Of a DNA stretch of 64,000 nucleotides, positions 34,333 through 42,138 are shown one piece after another. This stretch comes from Methylomicrobium sp. (GTDB taxonomy: Bacteria; Pseudomonadota; Gammaproteobacteria; Methylococcales; Methylomonadaceae): contig JAGXSU010000025.1 of assembly GCA_018333785.1 (NCBI GenBank), forward strand, positions 40,596 through 104,595. Direction: 5' to 3'. Every line of letters starts with the position of its first letter. The stretch's first letter is position 1. Both the position numbers and the translations under genes were made by a program. The notes under the pieces were generated by a model. It worked only from the letters and a program-made list of their open reading frames with translations. It searched no databases and was not told the origin of the DNA.

Positions 34333-37300
34333 CGTTCTTTGGACAAACCGACTCGGGTGATTTGCACGATATGCTCGATGACTTCCTTGGCCTTATCCAT
34401 ACCAATCATTTTGAACAAGCGCGGCAACAAGCCTTTACGAATTTCAGCTTCGATGTTTTGCGGATTGACTGAATTTTCCGCAACAGCCTTATCGACCAGT
34501 TCATCAATTGCAAAAGCCTGTTCGACGTAACTTTGCCTGTCCGCCTCCGACAAAGCATTGAATGCATCTTCGCCAAACACCAATTTGAATACTCCAAAAT
34601 ACGCCTTGGCATGCGAATTGGACGCCAATGGGTCCGGCGTATCCGGCACATCGCGCTCGGCCAGCTTTTCTTCCAAATCCTTAAACAACACGTATTGTTT
34701 GAATGGGTGTTCGAACATGGCTTCGGCATCGCGAATGGCCTGGTCCAGCAATTCCGAAAACACTTTTTGCGCATAAGGATCGTCTTGCAAATCCTGCTCG
34801 ATGGTTTTCTTCAGTCTGGTGCGAATAATGTCGGTTTCGTTGCGGGTTTTTTCATCAGTCCAATCTTCGGGTTTTTGCTTGCCCAGTTCATTGACGATGA
34901 ATACGCCTTCCGGCTCGCGAATGCCTTCACCGACCACATGCTTATCGATCAGCTTTTTGATGCGCGCCGCGTAGTCGGAATAGTCGATAGTTTCGCCGGC
35001 ATCCTGGCGGGCAATTTGCCGAAGTTGACTGAAAAACCGCACATCACGTTTATAAGTGCGAATATCCTCCTCATTGAAGCTGCGATCTTCGTAAAAACTG
35101 CTCGATCCCAGCGCAACTTCCAGACACAAACTAAACGCCGTCAAGGCCTCGTAAAAGTCTTCCCGCACCTTTTGCTTGGCATCGTAACTGTCGCCCGCAT
35201 CGTCGGTTTGGTAATGCGGAATCAACACCTGGCGAAATTGCTCTAGGTCGGCGCGATTTTTAACGTCTTTGAAAATCGCCCATAACGTGTCATGCAAAAC
35301 TGGCAGCTTTTTATATTCGGTGTTCACCTGACGATACAAACCGACCAAATCATCAATGTCGTAGCCGTCTTGGGTGCGTTCGGCCAAATTTTGATAGGCT
35401 TCCAGGGTCGTATCCAGCTCTTTCAATATCCCCCGGTAATCGATCAGTAGGCCAAATTTTTTCAGCTCATGCAGACGATTGACGCGGGCGATGGCCTGGA
35501 TCAGATTGTGCTGTTTCAGCGGCTTATCGATATACAGCACCGCGTTTCGGGGCTCGTCGAACCCCGTCAGCAATTTATCCACCACAATCAGTATCTGCGG
35601 ATCGTCTTCGTCGGCGAATCGACGAATCACTTCCTTGGTATAAGCCTCTTCACTTTGATTACCGACATGCTCCAGCCACCATTGCTGCACTTCCGGTAAG
35701 TGGCTTTCGTCCACTTCCTCGTGACCTTCGCGGGTGTCGGGTGGTGACATCACAATGGCACTGGTAACCAAGCCGGTTTCATCGAGATATTTCTTATAGC
35801 GGATCGCCGATAGCTTGCTGTCGGTCGCCAATTGCGCTTTCAAACCATCGGCTACATTTTTGACGAAATGGTCGGCAATATCATGCGCGATTAGTTCGAT
35901 GCGGCTTTCGGATTGGTAGATTTGGCCTTTTTGCGCGAATTTCTTCTTCAAATCGGCGCGCTGCTTGTCGGTCAAGCCCTCGGTAATACGCTCGAACCAG
36001 TTATCGATGGCCTTGGCATTGGTACCCAGCTCCGGCACCCGTTCTTCGTACAGCAAGGGCGTGACCGTGCCATCTTCCACCGCGCGCTGCATGGTGTAGG
36101 CATGAATGATGGGGCCGAATTTGTTGGTGGTTTTATCGTTTTTCAGCAGCGGCGTGCCGGTAAAGGCAATATAAGCCGCGTTCGGCAATGCCTGGCGCAT
36201 GCGCTCGTGGGTTTCGCCGCCGTGGCTACGATGGCCTTCATCGACCAACACGATAATGTCGGAACTGGGATTGTGGCATTCCGGTTGTTTGGAAGCCGTG
36301 GCAAATTTATTGATGATCGAGAACAAAATCCGCTCGTTACCCTGGCTGATGCGCTGCGCTAAATCTTTACCCGACGTCGCCTTGGCTTTTTCAATGTCCC
36401 TCGGTGAAGCCAAGACACCGGCATTGGCAAATACCTTGCTCAACTGCGTTTCCAAATCGATGCGGTCGGTCACCACGAAAAAACGGCAAGGCTTTAACTG
36501 CTCATGCAAAATCAAAGCCTTGGCCATGAATACCATGGTGAACGACTTACCGGAACCGGTGGTATGCCAAATCACCCCACCCTGGCGGGCATCGCGGCTA
36601 TCCTTGTGCGTAACCTGATCGACCAGCTTCTTAATACCAAAATACTGCTGATAGCGCGCGGCAATCTTGCCGCTTTTCTTATCGAACAGGATAAAAAACC
36701 GCATGAATTCCAGTAACCGGTCAGGATTCAATAAACTGACAATCAGCTTATCCTGGCCGGTCACTAACAGCTTACCTTGCGCGGCTTGGCTATCGAAATA
36801 TTGCCGCATCCAAGCCGGCCTATGTCCGAACAACTGCGCAGCCTGACACTCCGATAACGCCGTGTTCTTGATCGCATCGAAGGTGTCGTCTTGCAACAAT
36901 TCTTCCCGCCACAACGCCCAAAATTTGGCGGGCGTCCGGGTAGTCCCATACCGGCCATCCAGGCCATTCACCGATAGCAATAATTGGCTGTAAGCAAACA
37001 AGTGCGGAATCTCGGCGACGCCTTGATTTCTCAGGTGCTGTGAGATGCCCTCCTTGAGCATATCCTTGTGCGGATTATGTGGATCGGGCCGCTTGGCTTC
37101 GATACACACCAAGGGGATACCATTCACGAAGCAAACGATATCCGGCCTTCGAGTACCGGTACTTCCGGCATTCAACACATCAAATTCGTCGGTCACCTGG
37201 AAGCAATTGTTGGCCGGGTTTTCCCAATCGATGATGGCGATGGTGGGCTGGGCTTTTTTACCATCGATGAATTCAGTAACCGTCAGCCCAAGAGTCAAGT

Positions 37301-37598
37301 GGTCATACAGCCGCTCGTTGGCTGATAACAAGCCTTCGCCCAAACCGGGCGAGGCTAACTGCCGCACGATGTCGTCGATGGCATTGTTGGATAGCGGATA
37401 CTCCTGACCTTTCCAGTTGAACCGGCGTTTGCGCAGTTCAGCTATCAGCACTGTCCGCAACAACACTTCGGAGGTTTGTCCGCCGCGATAGGCAAGCGCT
37501 TGCGCCGGCGACAGATACTCATAGCCCATCGCCATCAACACCTGCAAGGCAGGGATTTGCGAACTGAAGACTTCCTTGGTTTCAGGCACCATACTCAT
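34329..37598 (-). CDS. hsdR: Type I restriction enzyme, R subunit
   Basis: A 1089-residue HsdR. The N-terminal nuclease region shows RRPDIVCFVNGIPLVCIEAK, giving the PD-(D/E)xK pattern Asp...Glu-x-Lys. The SF2 motor follows: Walker A WHTTGSGKSFTMVFMA near residue 350, motif II VLVDEGHRSHGG, motif III FTGTPLL, and motif VI-like ARVNR. The length is normal. HsdR translocates DNA and cuts it at a distance when recruited by HsdM/HsdS on unmethylated sites. It starts on the stop of the DUF559 gene and ends on the start of the YgjP gene. Confidence 0.94.
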   Translation of the reverse strand: MSMVPETKEVFSSQIPALQVLMAMGYEYLSPAQALAYRGGQTSEVLLRTVLIAELRKRRFNWKGQEYPLSNNAIDDIVRQLASPGLGEGLLSANERLYDHLTLGLTVTEFIDGKKAQPTIAIIDWENPANNCFQVTDEFDVLNAGSTGTRRPDIVCFVNGIPLVCIEAKRPDPHNPHKDMLKEGISQHLRNQGVAEIPHLFAYSQLLLSVNGLDGRYGTTRTPAKFWALWREELLQDDTFDAIKNTALSECQAAQLFGHRPAWMRQYFDSQAAQGKLLVTGQDKLIVSLLNPDRLLEFMRFFILFDKKSGKIAARYQQYFGIKKLVDQVTHKDSRDARQGGVIWHTTGSGKSFTMVFMAKALILHEQLKPCRFFVVTDRIDLETQLSKVFANAGVLASPRDIEKAKATSGKDLAQRISQGNERILFSIINKFATASKQPECHNPSSDIIVLVDEGHRSHGGETHERMRQALPNAAYIAFTGTPLLKNDKTTNKFGPIIHAYTMQRAVEDGTVTPLLYEERVPELGTNAKAIDNWFERITEGLTDKQRADLKKKFAQKGQIYQSESRIELIAHDIADHFVKNVADGLKAQLATDSKLSAIRYKKYLDETGLVTSAIVMSPPDTREGHEEVDESHLPEVQQWWLEHVGNQSEEAYTKEVIRRFADEDDPQILIVVDKLLTGFDEPRNAVLYIDKPLKQHNLIQAIARVNRLHELKKFGLLIDYRGILKELDTTLEAYQNLAERTQDGYDIDDLVGLYRQVNTEYKKLPVLHDTLWAIFKDVKNRADLEQFRQVLIPHYQTDDAGDSYDAKQKVREDFYEALTAFSLCLEVALGSSSFYEDRSFNEEDIRTYKRDVRFFSQLRQIARQDAGETIDYSDYAARIKKLIDKHVVGEGIREPEGVFIVNELGKQKPEDWTDEKTRNETDIIRTRLKKTIEQDLQDDPYAQKVFSELLDQAIRDAEAMFEHPFKQYVLFKDLEEKLAERDVPDTPDPLASNSHAKAYFGVFKLVFGEDAFNALSEADRQSYVEQAFAIDELVDKAVAENSVNPQNIEAEIRKGLLPRLFKMIGMDKAKEVIEHIVQITRVGLSKER

Positions 37599-37969
37599 TG
37601 CCGTTCTTCTCCCTCTCCCTTCGGGAGAGGGCCGGGGTGAGGGGATCGAATGACAACCAATCGAATCGCCTCCAACACCGACTCAATATCCCTGATTACA
37701 TCATGATTCCAAAACCGCAACACCCGATACCCTAAAGACTCTAGAAATCGAGTGCGCTGTTCATCCTGCTTTTGTTGCTCGGCGTGCTGACCACCGTCCA
37801 ACTCGATGATTAACTTAGGTTCCAGACATAGAAAATCAGCGATATAAGGACCAATCACCTGTTGTCTACGAAACTTGCAGCCAGCCAATTGCCGATTACG
37901 CAATCGATACCACAGCAATTTTTCCGCATCGGTTTGATTTTTTCGTAAGGCTCGGGCGAGTTGTTTCAT
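37595..37969 (-). CDS. DUF559 nuclease-like protein with repeat-encoded tail
   Basis: A 124-residue member of the DUF559 group, with a Vsr-like PD-(D/E)xK fold: GPYIADFLCLEPKLIIELDG gives Asp45 and Glu56, with Gln/His in GGQHAEQQKQ. Such proteins are probably small DNA nucleases. Residues from about 109 to the end (SPHPGPLPKGEGEE) are not family sequence. They are the translation of a palindromic repeat (37611-37644) that has been taken into the reading frame. The gene lies between fic and hsdR, overlapping hsdR by four bases. Confidence 0.82.
   Translation of the reverse strand: MKQLARALRKNQTDAEKLLWYRLRNRQLAGCKFRRQQVIGPYIADFLCLEPKLIIELDGGQHAEQQKQDEQRTRFLESLGYRVLRFWNHDVIRDIESVLEAIRLVVIRSPHPGPLPKGEGEERQ
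37611..37644. repeat. Palindromic repeat, copy A
   Basis: CCCTCTCCC (37611-37619), loop, GGGAGAGGG (37623-37631), then CCGGGGTGAGGGG. It lies inside the DUF559 reading frame and encodes its C-terminal tail. One of five related copies between 37.6 and 39.1 kb. Confidence 0.8.
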
Positions 37970-37975
37970 TTTGAT

Positions 37976-38009
37976 CCCCTCACCCTAGCCCTCTCCCTGA
38001 GGGAGAGGG
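37976..38009. repeat. Palindromic repeat, copy B
   Basis: CCCCTCACCCTAG followed by CCCTCTCCC (37989-37997), TGA, GGGAGAGGG (38001-38009), in the opposite orientation to copy A. It forms the end of the fic gene and encodes the tail SVPSPSGRGLG. Confidence 0.8.
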
Positions 38010-38810
38010 TACTGAACCTTGCACGATCCGCAGATAACGTTCCAAGGTGGCTTGTTCCAGGGTAACCACCAGTTCGATAAACAGGCCGTAATCGCCGCGG
38101 GTATGCGCGGTATCTAGGGCATCGTAATAGGCCAGGCGATTCTCGACCGGAATGATCACCGGCAAAAAGCCGCGCCGCATCAATTCAAAGTTCATCAACA
38201 ATCGCGAAGTACGGCCATTGCCGTCGACAAACGGATGGATACCGACGAAATCGACGTGCAAGCGGGCGGCGCATTCCACCGGGTGCATGGGTAAAACTCC
38301 CTCTCCAGCGGGAGAGGGTTGGGGTGAGGGGGAATCAAAATCACCCGTTACCTTCTGATACCAGTCCATCAGCCCCGCCATCGCTTCAGGCACCTTGATG
38401 TAATCCGGCGGCAGATGCTCGGCGCCGGCGATCACCACGTTTTCCTGCCGGTATTGGCCGGCGTTACGGTCATCGATGTTTTTCAGCACCAGATGATGAA
38501 TGGATTTGATTTGCCACTCGCTCAGGCCTTCCTGGTTTTGCACGATGGCTTCGACATAATCGATGGCTTCCTTGTGATTGATCACCTCGAAATGCTCGCG
38601 CAACGGCTTGCCGCCGATGGTGATGCCTTCCAGCACCACCTTGGTTTCCTTCAGGGTTAAGGTATTACCCTCGATGGCGTTGGAATGGTAAGTCCATTCC
38701 AGCACTTGCTGTTCATGCAGGGTGCGGACGGTGTGTTCCGGCAGCGGACGCAGGCTATCGAGGAGGGACTTGAGACGGTCGATTTCGGCGAAACGGATTG
38801 CAACGTTCAT
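37980..38810 (-). CDS. Fic-family AMP transferase, class II type
   Basis: A 276-residue Fic/DOC protein. The active-site motif HPFVDGNGR is at about residues 192-200, so AMP transfer (or a related modification) to a target hydroxyl is expected. An N-terminal inhibitory motif S-N-A-I-E-G-N is at residues 43-49, the arrangement of class II Fic enzymes whose own helix blocks ATP binding. Two stretches are foreign: residues about 160-171 (SPSPQPSPAGEG) and the C-terminal tail (VPSPSGRGLG). Both are translated palindromic repeats (38299-38331 and 37976-38009). The internal insert lies just before the active-site domain's last part. Fic genes often sit in type I restriction operons. Confidence 0.88.
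   Translation of the reverse strand: MNVAIRFAEIDRLKSLLDSLRPLPEHTVRTLHEQQVLEWTYHSNAIEGNTLTLKETKVVLEGITIGGKPLREHFEVINHKEAIDYVEAIVQNQEGLSEWQIKSIHHLVLKNIDDRNAGQYRQENVVIAGAEHLPPDYIKVPEAMAGLMDWYQKVTGDFDSPSPQPSPAGEGVLPMHPVECAARLHVDFVGIHPFVDGNGRTSRLLMNFELMRRGFLPVIIPVENRLAYYDALDTAHTRGDYGLFIELVVTLEQATLERYLRIVQGSVPSPSGRGLG
38299..38331. repeat. Palindromic repeat, copy C (inside fic)
   Basis: CCCTCTCC (38299-38306), AGC, GGGAGAGGG (38310-38318), then TTGGGGTGAGGGG. It is inserted in frame in the fic gene, adding about 12 Pro/Ser/Gly-rich residues. Confidence 0.8.
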
Positions 38811-38870
38811 GATTCGCCTTCCTTCACGCAGAGTGCGTCGGTGAGCAATGGTTGCAAGGGAGTTTTATAT

Positions 38871-38946
<76 letters not shown>

Positions 38947-39039
38947 AATTAAGCCCGAGCATCGAAATAGCTGGACGTTTGATTATCTGCTTACCTGCCA
39001 TGATCAACATGGTCTCACTAAAAACGGGGGCTGTTAGCT

Positions 39040-39073
39040 CCCTCTCCCACCGGGAGAGGGTTGGGGTGAGGGG
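39040..39073. repeat. Palindromic repeat, copy E
   Basis: CCCTCTCCC (39040-39048), ACC, GGGAGAGGG (39052-39060), TTGGGGTGAGGGG. It is inverted relative to copy D, about 95 bases away, just after the hsdS stop codon. Copies D and E could pair into a large hairpin in the message. Confidence 0.8.
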
Positions 39074-39096
39074 ATCAAATAAACGGCAAACACTAT

Positions 39097-40323
39097 TCAT
39101 GACTCATCGACCTTCACGCGGCGTTTGCCGGTGAGTAATTGTTGCATTAGGGCTTTTTTCTCTTGCTTCAAGCAGGCGAGTTTTTGTTGCAGGATTTCGA
39201 TTTCGCTGTTGGCAACGGTGAGGACTTGAGCAATTCTTTTTTGCTCTTCCAAAGACGGCATGTTGAAGTGAGCATTTTTAATTCCACCTATAGACAAGCC
39301 AAAACGTGTCGCTCCCGTCGCCAAAGTAAAAAAGTAATATCTTGTAATTGGCAATGAAAATAAAAAATTTAAAAAATCACTATCAACTAAGTTTTTATTT
39401 GGACGAAGTATCGCCAAATGATACCCACAAAGGACATTATTTAATTCTTCGCTAACAAGAGCAGAGATAGCAATATCACCTGGTGTTTCTGAATCTTTCG
39501 TAATTATTACATCACCTTTTTTAAGAAAATATTTTTCAATTTCCGTTTCCTTGGCAGTTGCATTCATAAATTTTATACGAGAAGTTATGTAGTTATTTTT
39601 ATACACATCCGTGTAATTACATAAATTAACTGCGACTTCACCGCACTCAGATTTTTTATCAACGGGACTTATAATGACTTCAACAATACTTGAGAGACTG
39701 CTATGTCTCCATTCCCCTTCAAACTTTGAAAATCGAGTTTTTCCAGCAAGCAATTGCTGCATCAAAGCCTTTTTCTGCTGTTGACTATTAGCAAGCAATC
39801 TTTCGGTAGTCGAGATCGCTTGATCCCAAGTAGACAGGATTTTGGCAATTTTCTTTTGTTCACCAAGGCTAGGGAGATTAACAGGAAAGCTTTTGATACT
39901 TTCCGTGTCAAGTCGGCCTGTGCCATGACCGGCAATGGAGACCAGTTGCCGCATCTTTTCTTTTTGGCTCGCCAAAAAAAACGAAAGAAATAATCCATCG
40001 ACCTCTTTTTCAGGGATCAACGCCTTAATATCTTGATTGAACGACATTGGTCGCGTGACATAACCAACAGGAAAATCCTTGAGTAAGGTCATACCACGAA
40101 CCAAAATCAGGCTCGCACCCGCTGGCGCAAGCTTCGTATTTGCGAGGCCCGCATCAGTCAAGGTATCAATACTCTTTTTTAGGTAATGTTGCTTTAAATC
40201 CTTAGCCGTTATCCAAGGATGAACTCCACCCCAAAAACCCGCATTTTCCTTACTCGGCGTTCCCCCTGAAGAGAACTTAGCAATTTCACCGAGTTCGGTT
40301 GCTTTCCAGTTAGCAGGCAACAT
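39097..40323 (-). CDS. hsdS: Type I restriction enzyme, S subunit
   Basis: A 408-residue specificity subunit with two target-recognition domains. Each is followed by a conserved helical spacer: NLPSLGEQKKIAKILSTWDQ with LANSQQQKKALMQQLLAGK in the middle, and MPSLEEQKRIAQVLTVANSE with CLKQEKKALMQQLLTGK at the end. The N-terminus (WKATELGEIAKFSSGGTPSK) is typical. The two halves decide the two parts of a bipartite site. It is complete and lies between the DUF1016 gene and fic, so hsdM and hsdS are not adjacent, unlike most type I loci. Confidence 0.93.
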   Translation of the reverse strand: MLPANWKATELGEIAKFSSGGTPSKENAGFWGGVHPWITAKDLKQHYLKKSIDTLTDAGLANTKLAPAGASLILVRGMTLLKDFPVGYVTRPMSFNQDIKALIPEKEVDGLFLSFFLASQKEKMRQLVSIAGHGTGRLDTESIKSFPVNLPSLGEQKKIAKILSTWDQAISTTERLLANSQQQKKALMQQLLAGKTRFSKFEGEWRHSSLSSIVEVIISPVDKKSECGEVAVNLCNYTDVYKNNYITSRIKFMNATAKETEIEKYFLKKGDVIITKDSETPGDIAISALVSEELNNVLCGYHLAILRPNKNLVDSDFLNFLFSLPITRYYFFTLATGATRFGLSIGGIKNAHFNMPSLEEQKRIAQVLTVANSEIEILQQKLACLKQEKKALMQQLLTGKRRVKVDES

Positions 40324-40340
40324 AACCGCTTCCCTCCCAT

Positions 40341-41384
40341 TTAACCTTCATTCTCGTTCCCTTTTCCCACCAACTGTTGCTGCACCCATTGCCGTTCGCG
40401 TTCCAGTTCGTGTCTCAGCTCGTCCTCAGTGGGCAAATAAGGCAGATATTTGGCGGCAAACAGTTGCTGATTGTCGGACAGTACCGAATATTTGGCGATG
40501 GTTTCGCTTTTTTGGCTGCACAATATCAGGCCTATGGTTGGATTGTCGTCCTCGCCTTTTTTATGCCGGTCGTAAATCCGCACATAGCTATCCATTTGCC
40601 CAACGTCCTGATGGGTCAGCTTGCCGAGTTTCAGGTCGATCAGCAAAAAGCATTTGAGCTTGAAGTTGTAAAACACCAGATCGATGTAAAAATCCTGGTC
40701 GTCGGTGCTGATGCGTTGTTGCCGGGCGACGAAGGCAAAACCCTTGCCCAACTCCAGCAGAAATTGCTGCAAGTTGTCGATCAGGCCTTGTTCCAGCTCG
40801 CTTTCCAGAAAGGTTTGCGATGGCAGATTCAGAAAGTCCAGCACGTAGGGATCGCGCAGATAGTCTTCCGGCCTGGAGCGTAATTCCGTGGTGTTTGCCT
40901 TGGCTTCCTGCTCGACGGCGGCGCGATCCTGACTGGCCAGCAGGCGTTCGTAATACAACACGCCAATCTGGCGCTCCAATGCTCGAACACTCCAGTTCTG
41001 CTCCAAGGTTTCCTGCATATACCAATCGCGGGCTTGCGGGTTTTCCAGTCGCAACAACACGCGATAATGGCTCCAACTCAATTCGAGACACAGTGTGTCT
41101 CGAATTGGGAAGCTTTGATAAAACCGGCGCATGTTACGCAAATTGGAAACATCAAAGCCTTTGCCATATTCCCGCGTCAGTTGCTCCGACAAGTGCTGCA
41201 ACTGCTGTTTACCATACGTGGCGCGTTGCTGCCCTTGCTGTTCATCTTCGACGATCACGCGGCCGATATGCCAATAGGCCTGCACCATTTCGCTGTTGAC
41301 GGTTTGGTGTACCCGATTGCGCGCCTGTTCGACGATTTGCCGGATAGCCGACAGCAGTTGATGGTTTGCGGCATCAAGCGTCAT
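40341..41384 (-). CDS. DUF1016 (YhcG-type) PD-(D/E)xK nuclease
   Basis: A 347-residue protein of the DUF1016/YhcG family: N-terminal WHIGRVIVEDEQQGQQRATY and ELSWSHYRVLLRLENPQARD, and a C-terminal nuclease fold with FYIDLVFYNFKLKCFLLIDL followed by KLGKL (Asp...Asp-x-Lys). Genes of this family are frequent in type I restriction operons and are thought to be nucleases, exact role unknown. A perfect inverted repeat at 41079-41107 lies within the coding sequence, in the segment that reads FPIRDTLCLELSW. It lies 17 bases upstream of hsdS. Confidence 0.85.
   Translation of the reverse strand: MTLDAANHQLLSAIRQIVEQARNRVHQTVNSEMVQAYWHIGRVIVEDEQQGQQRATYGKQQLQHLSEQLTREYGKGFDVSNLRNMRRFYQSFPIRDTLCLELSWSHYRVLLRLENPQARDWYMQETLEQNWSVRALERQIGVLYYERLLASQDRAAVEQEAKANTTELRSRPEDYLRDPYVLDFLNLPSQTFLESELEQGLIDNLQQFLLELGKGFAFVARQQRISTDDQDFYIDLVFYNFKLKCFLLIDLKLGKLTHQDVGQMDSYVRIYDRHKKGEDDNPTIGLILCSQKSETIAKYSVLSDNQQLFAAKYLPYLPTEDELRHELERERQWVQQQLVGKGNENEG
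41079..41107. repeat. Perfect 14-bp inverted repeat inside the DUF1016 gene
   Basis: CAATTCGAGACACA (41079-41092), one central base, TGTGTCTCGAATTG (41094-41107). A diverged relative of the same sequence lies in the gap upstream of the DUF4160 gene near 42071-42100 (AATTTGAGACACACTG), so it may be a mobile palindromic repeat distinct from the CCCTCTCCC type. Confidence 0.6.
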
Positions 41385-41431
41385 AGCTTAGCTCTTTTAA
41401 GCCTACTTTAGCTTGTAAGCCAATGGTCTGA

Positions 41432-41465
41432 TTTTTAATTATGGCGAATTCGCCATAATTAAAAA
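41432..41465. terminator. 34-bp perfect palindrome, possible bidirectional terminator
   Basis: TTTTTAATTATGGCGAA (41432-41448) is followed directly by its exact reverse complement (41449-41465). The stem would be 17 bp with T/A runs on the outside, as in a rho-independent terminator working on both strands. It lies in the gap between the DUF2442 gene and the DUF1016 gene. A protein-binding operator is an alternative, because there is no loop. Confidence 0.55.
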
Positions 41466-41489
41466 CGAAGTTATGTACGCTTTCAGTGA

Positions 41490-41744
41490 TCATTTTAAAA
41501 CCCATTCGCCATTTTGTTTGATCGCTTGATACATCGCATCCGGCGCCAAATCGATTTCATCCGGCCAGGCTACAAAGCCATCGGTTATCTCCAGGCGATT
41601 AAAGAATTGTGGGTCTTTTAATTTCTCAAACACGCCGTATAAATGGCTTGGCAAAATCTTAACCGCGCCGGATAAACCATCGGCAAACGTGACAACAAAT
41701 TCAAGATGGCGGGTTACTTTTGCGTCTATCACATCAAAATACAT
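41490..41744 (-). CDS. DUF2442-family protein
   Basis: An 84-residue protein (MYFDVIDAKVTRHLEFVVTF at its start) of the DUF2442 type: strand-rich, with FADGLSGAVKILPSHLYGVF and the end EIDLAPDAMYQAI. I choose the ATG at 41744 because a GAGG sequence precedes it and the family starts there; a longer frame reaches 41867 inside the DUF4160 gene. It forms a two-gene unit with DUF4160 (ten-base gap). Such pairs have been proposed to be toxin-antitoxin modules, which is unproven. Confidence 0.8.
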   Translation of the reverse strand: MYFDVIDAKVTRHLEFVVTFADGLSGAVKILPSHLYGVFEKLKDPQFFNRLEITDGFVAWPDEIDLAPDAMYQAIKQNGEWVLK

Positions 41745-41754
41745 AGCATTAACC

Positions 41755-42015
41755 TCAGTGTAACGGTTCAATTTTAATGGGCTGTAAATGTTGCTGGCAT
41801 AAATCCCAATCTTGGAGTAATTCGGCTTGATGTAATTCAGCCCAATCCAAAACCAGTTCCAAAGCACGTCTCGGTAATTCCCCCTCCATTAAAGACAAGG
41901 TCCGAATATCGATAGACGCTTTAAATTCTCCATATTGGGCATGAAAATGTGGCGGTGCATGTTCGTCAAAAAACATACGAATGACAATACCGTAAAATAT
42001 ACTAATGGTAGGCAT
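41755..42015 (-). CDS. DUF4160-family protein
   Basis: An 86-residue protein with the DUF4160 signature: ISIFYGIVIRMFFDEHAPPH followed by FHAQYGEFKASIDI, and a helical C-terminus (RRALELVLDWAELHQAELLQ). It is immediately upstream of the DUF2442 gene. The pair is common near restriction and defence genes and may be a toxin-antitoxin unit; activity has not been established as far as I know. Confidence 0.82.
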   Translation of the reverse strand: MPTISIFYGIVIRMFFDEHAPPHFHAQYGEFKASIDIRTLSLMEGELPRRALELVLDWAELHQAELLQDWDLCQQHLQPIKIEPLH

Positions 42016-42138
42016 GAACTACTCCTATTTCTCCAAAAAATCGATTAAATGACCAGATGTTGTTTTCAGCGCAATTTGAGACACACTGCGTTCCAATTCG
42101 ACAGCAGCCGACATTATTCAAGCCGGTTATTTTTGGTA

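Noticed and set aside
34533..35246. Long plus-strand frame inside hsdR
   Set aside because: It is antisense to a well-supported hsdR with intact motifs and has no family match.
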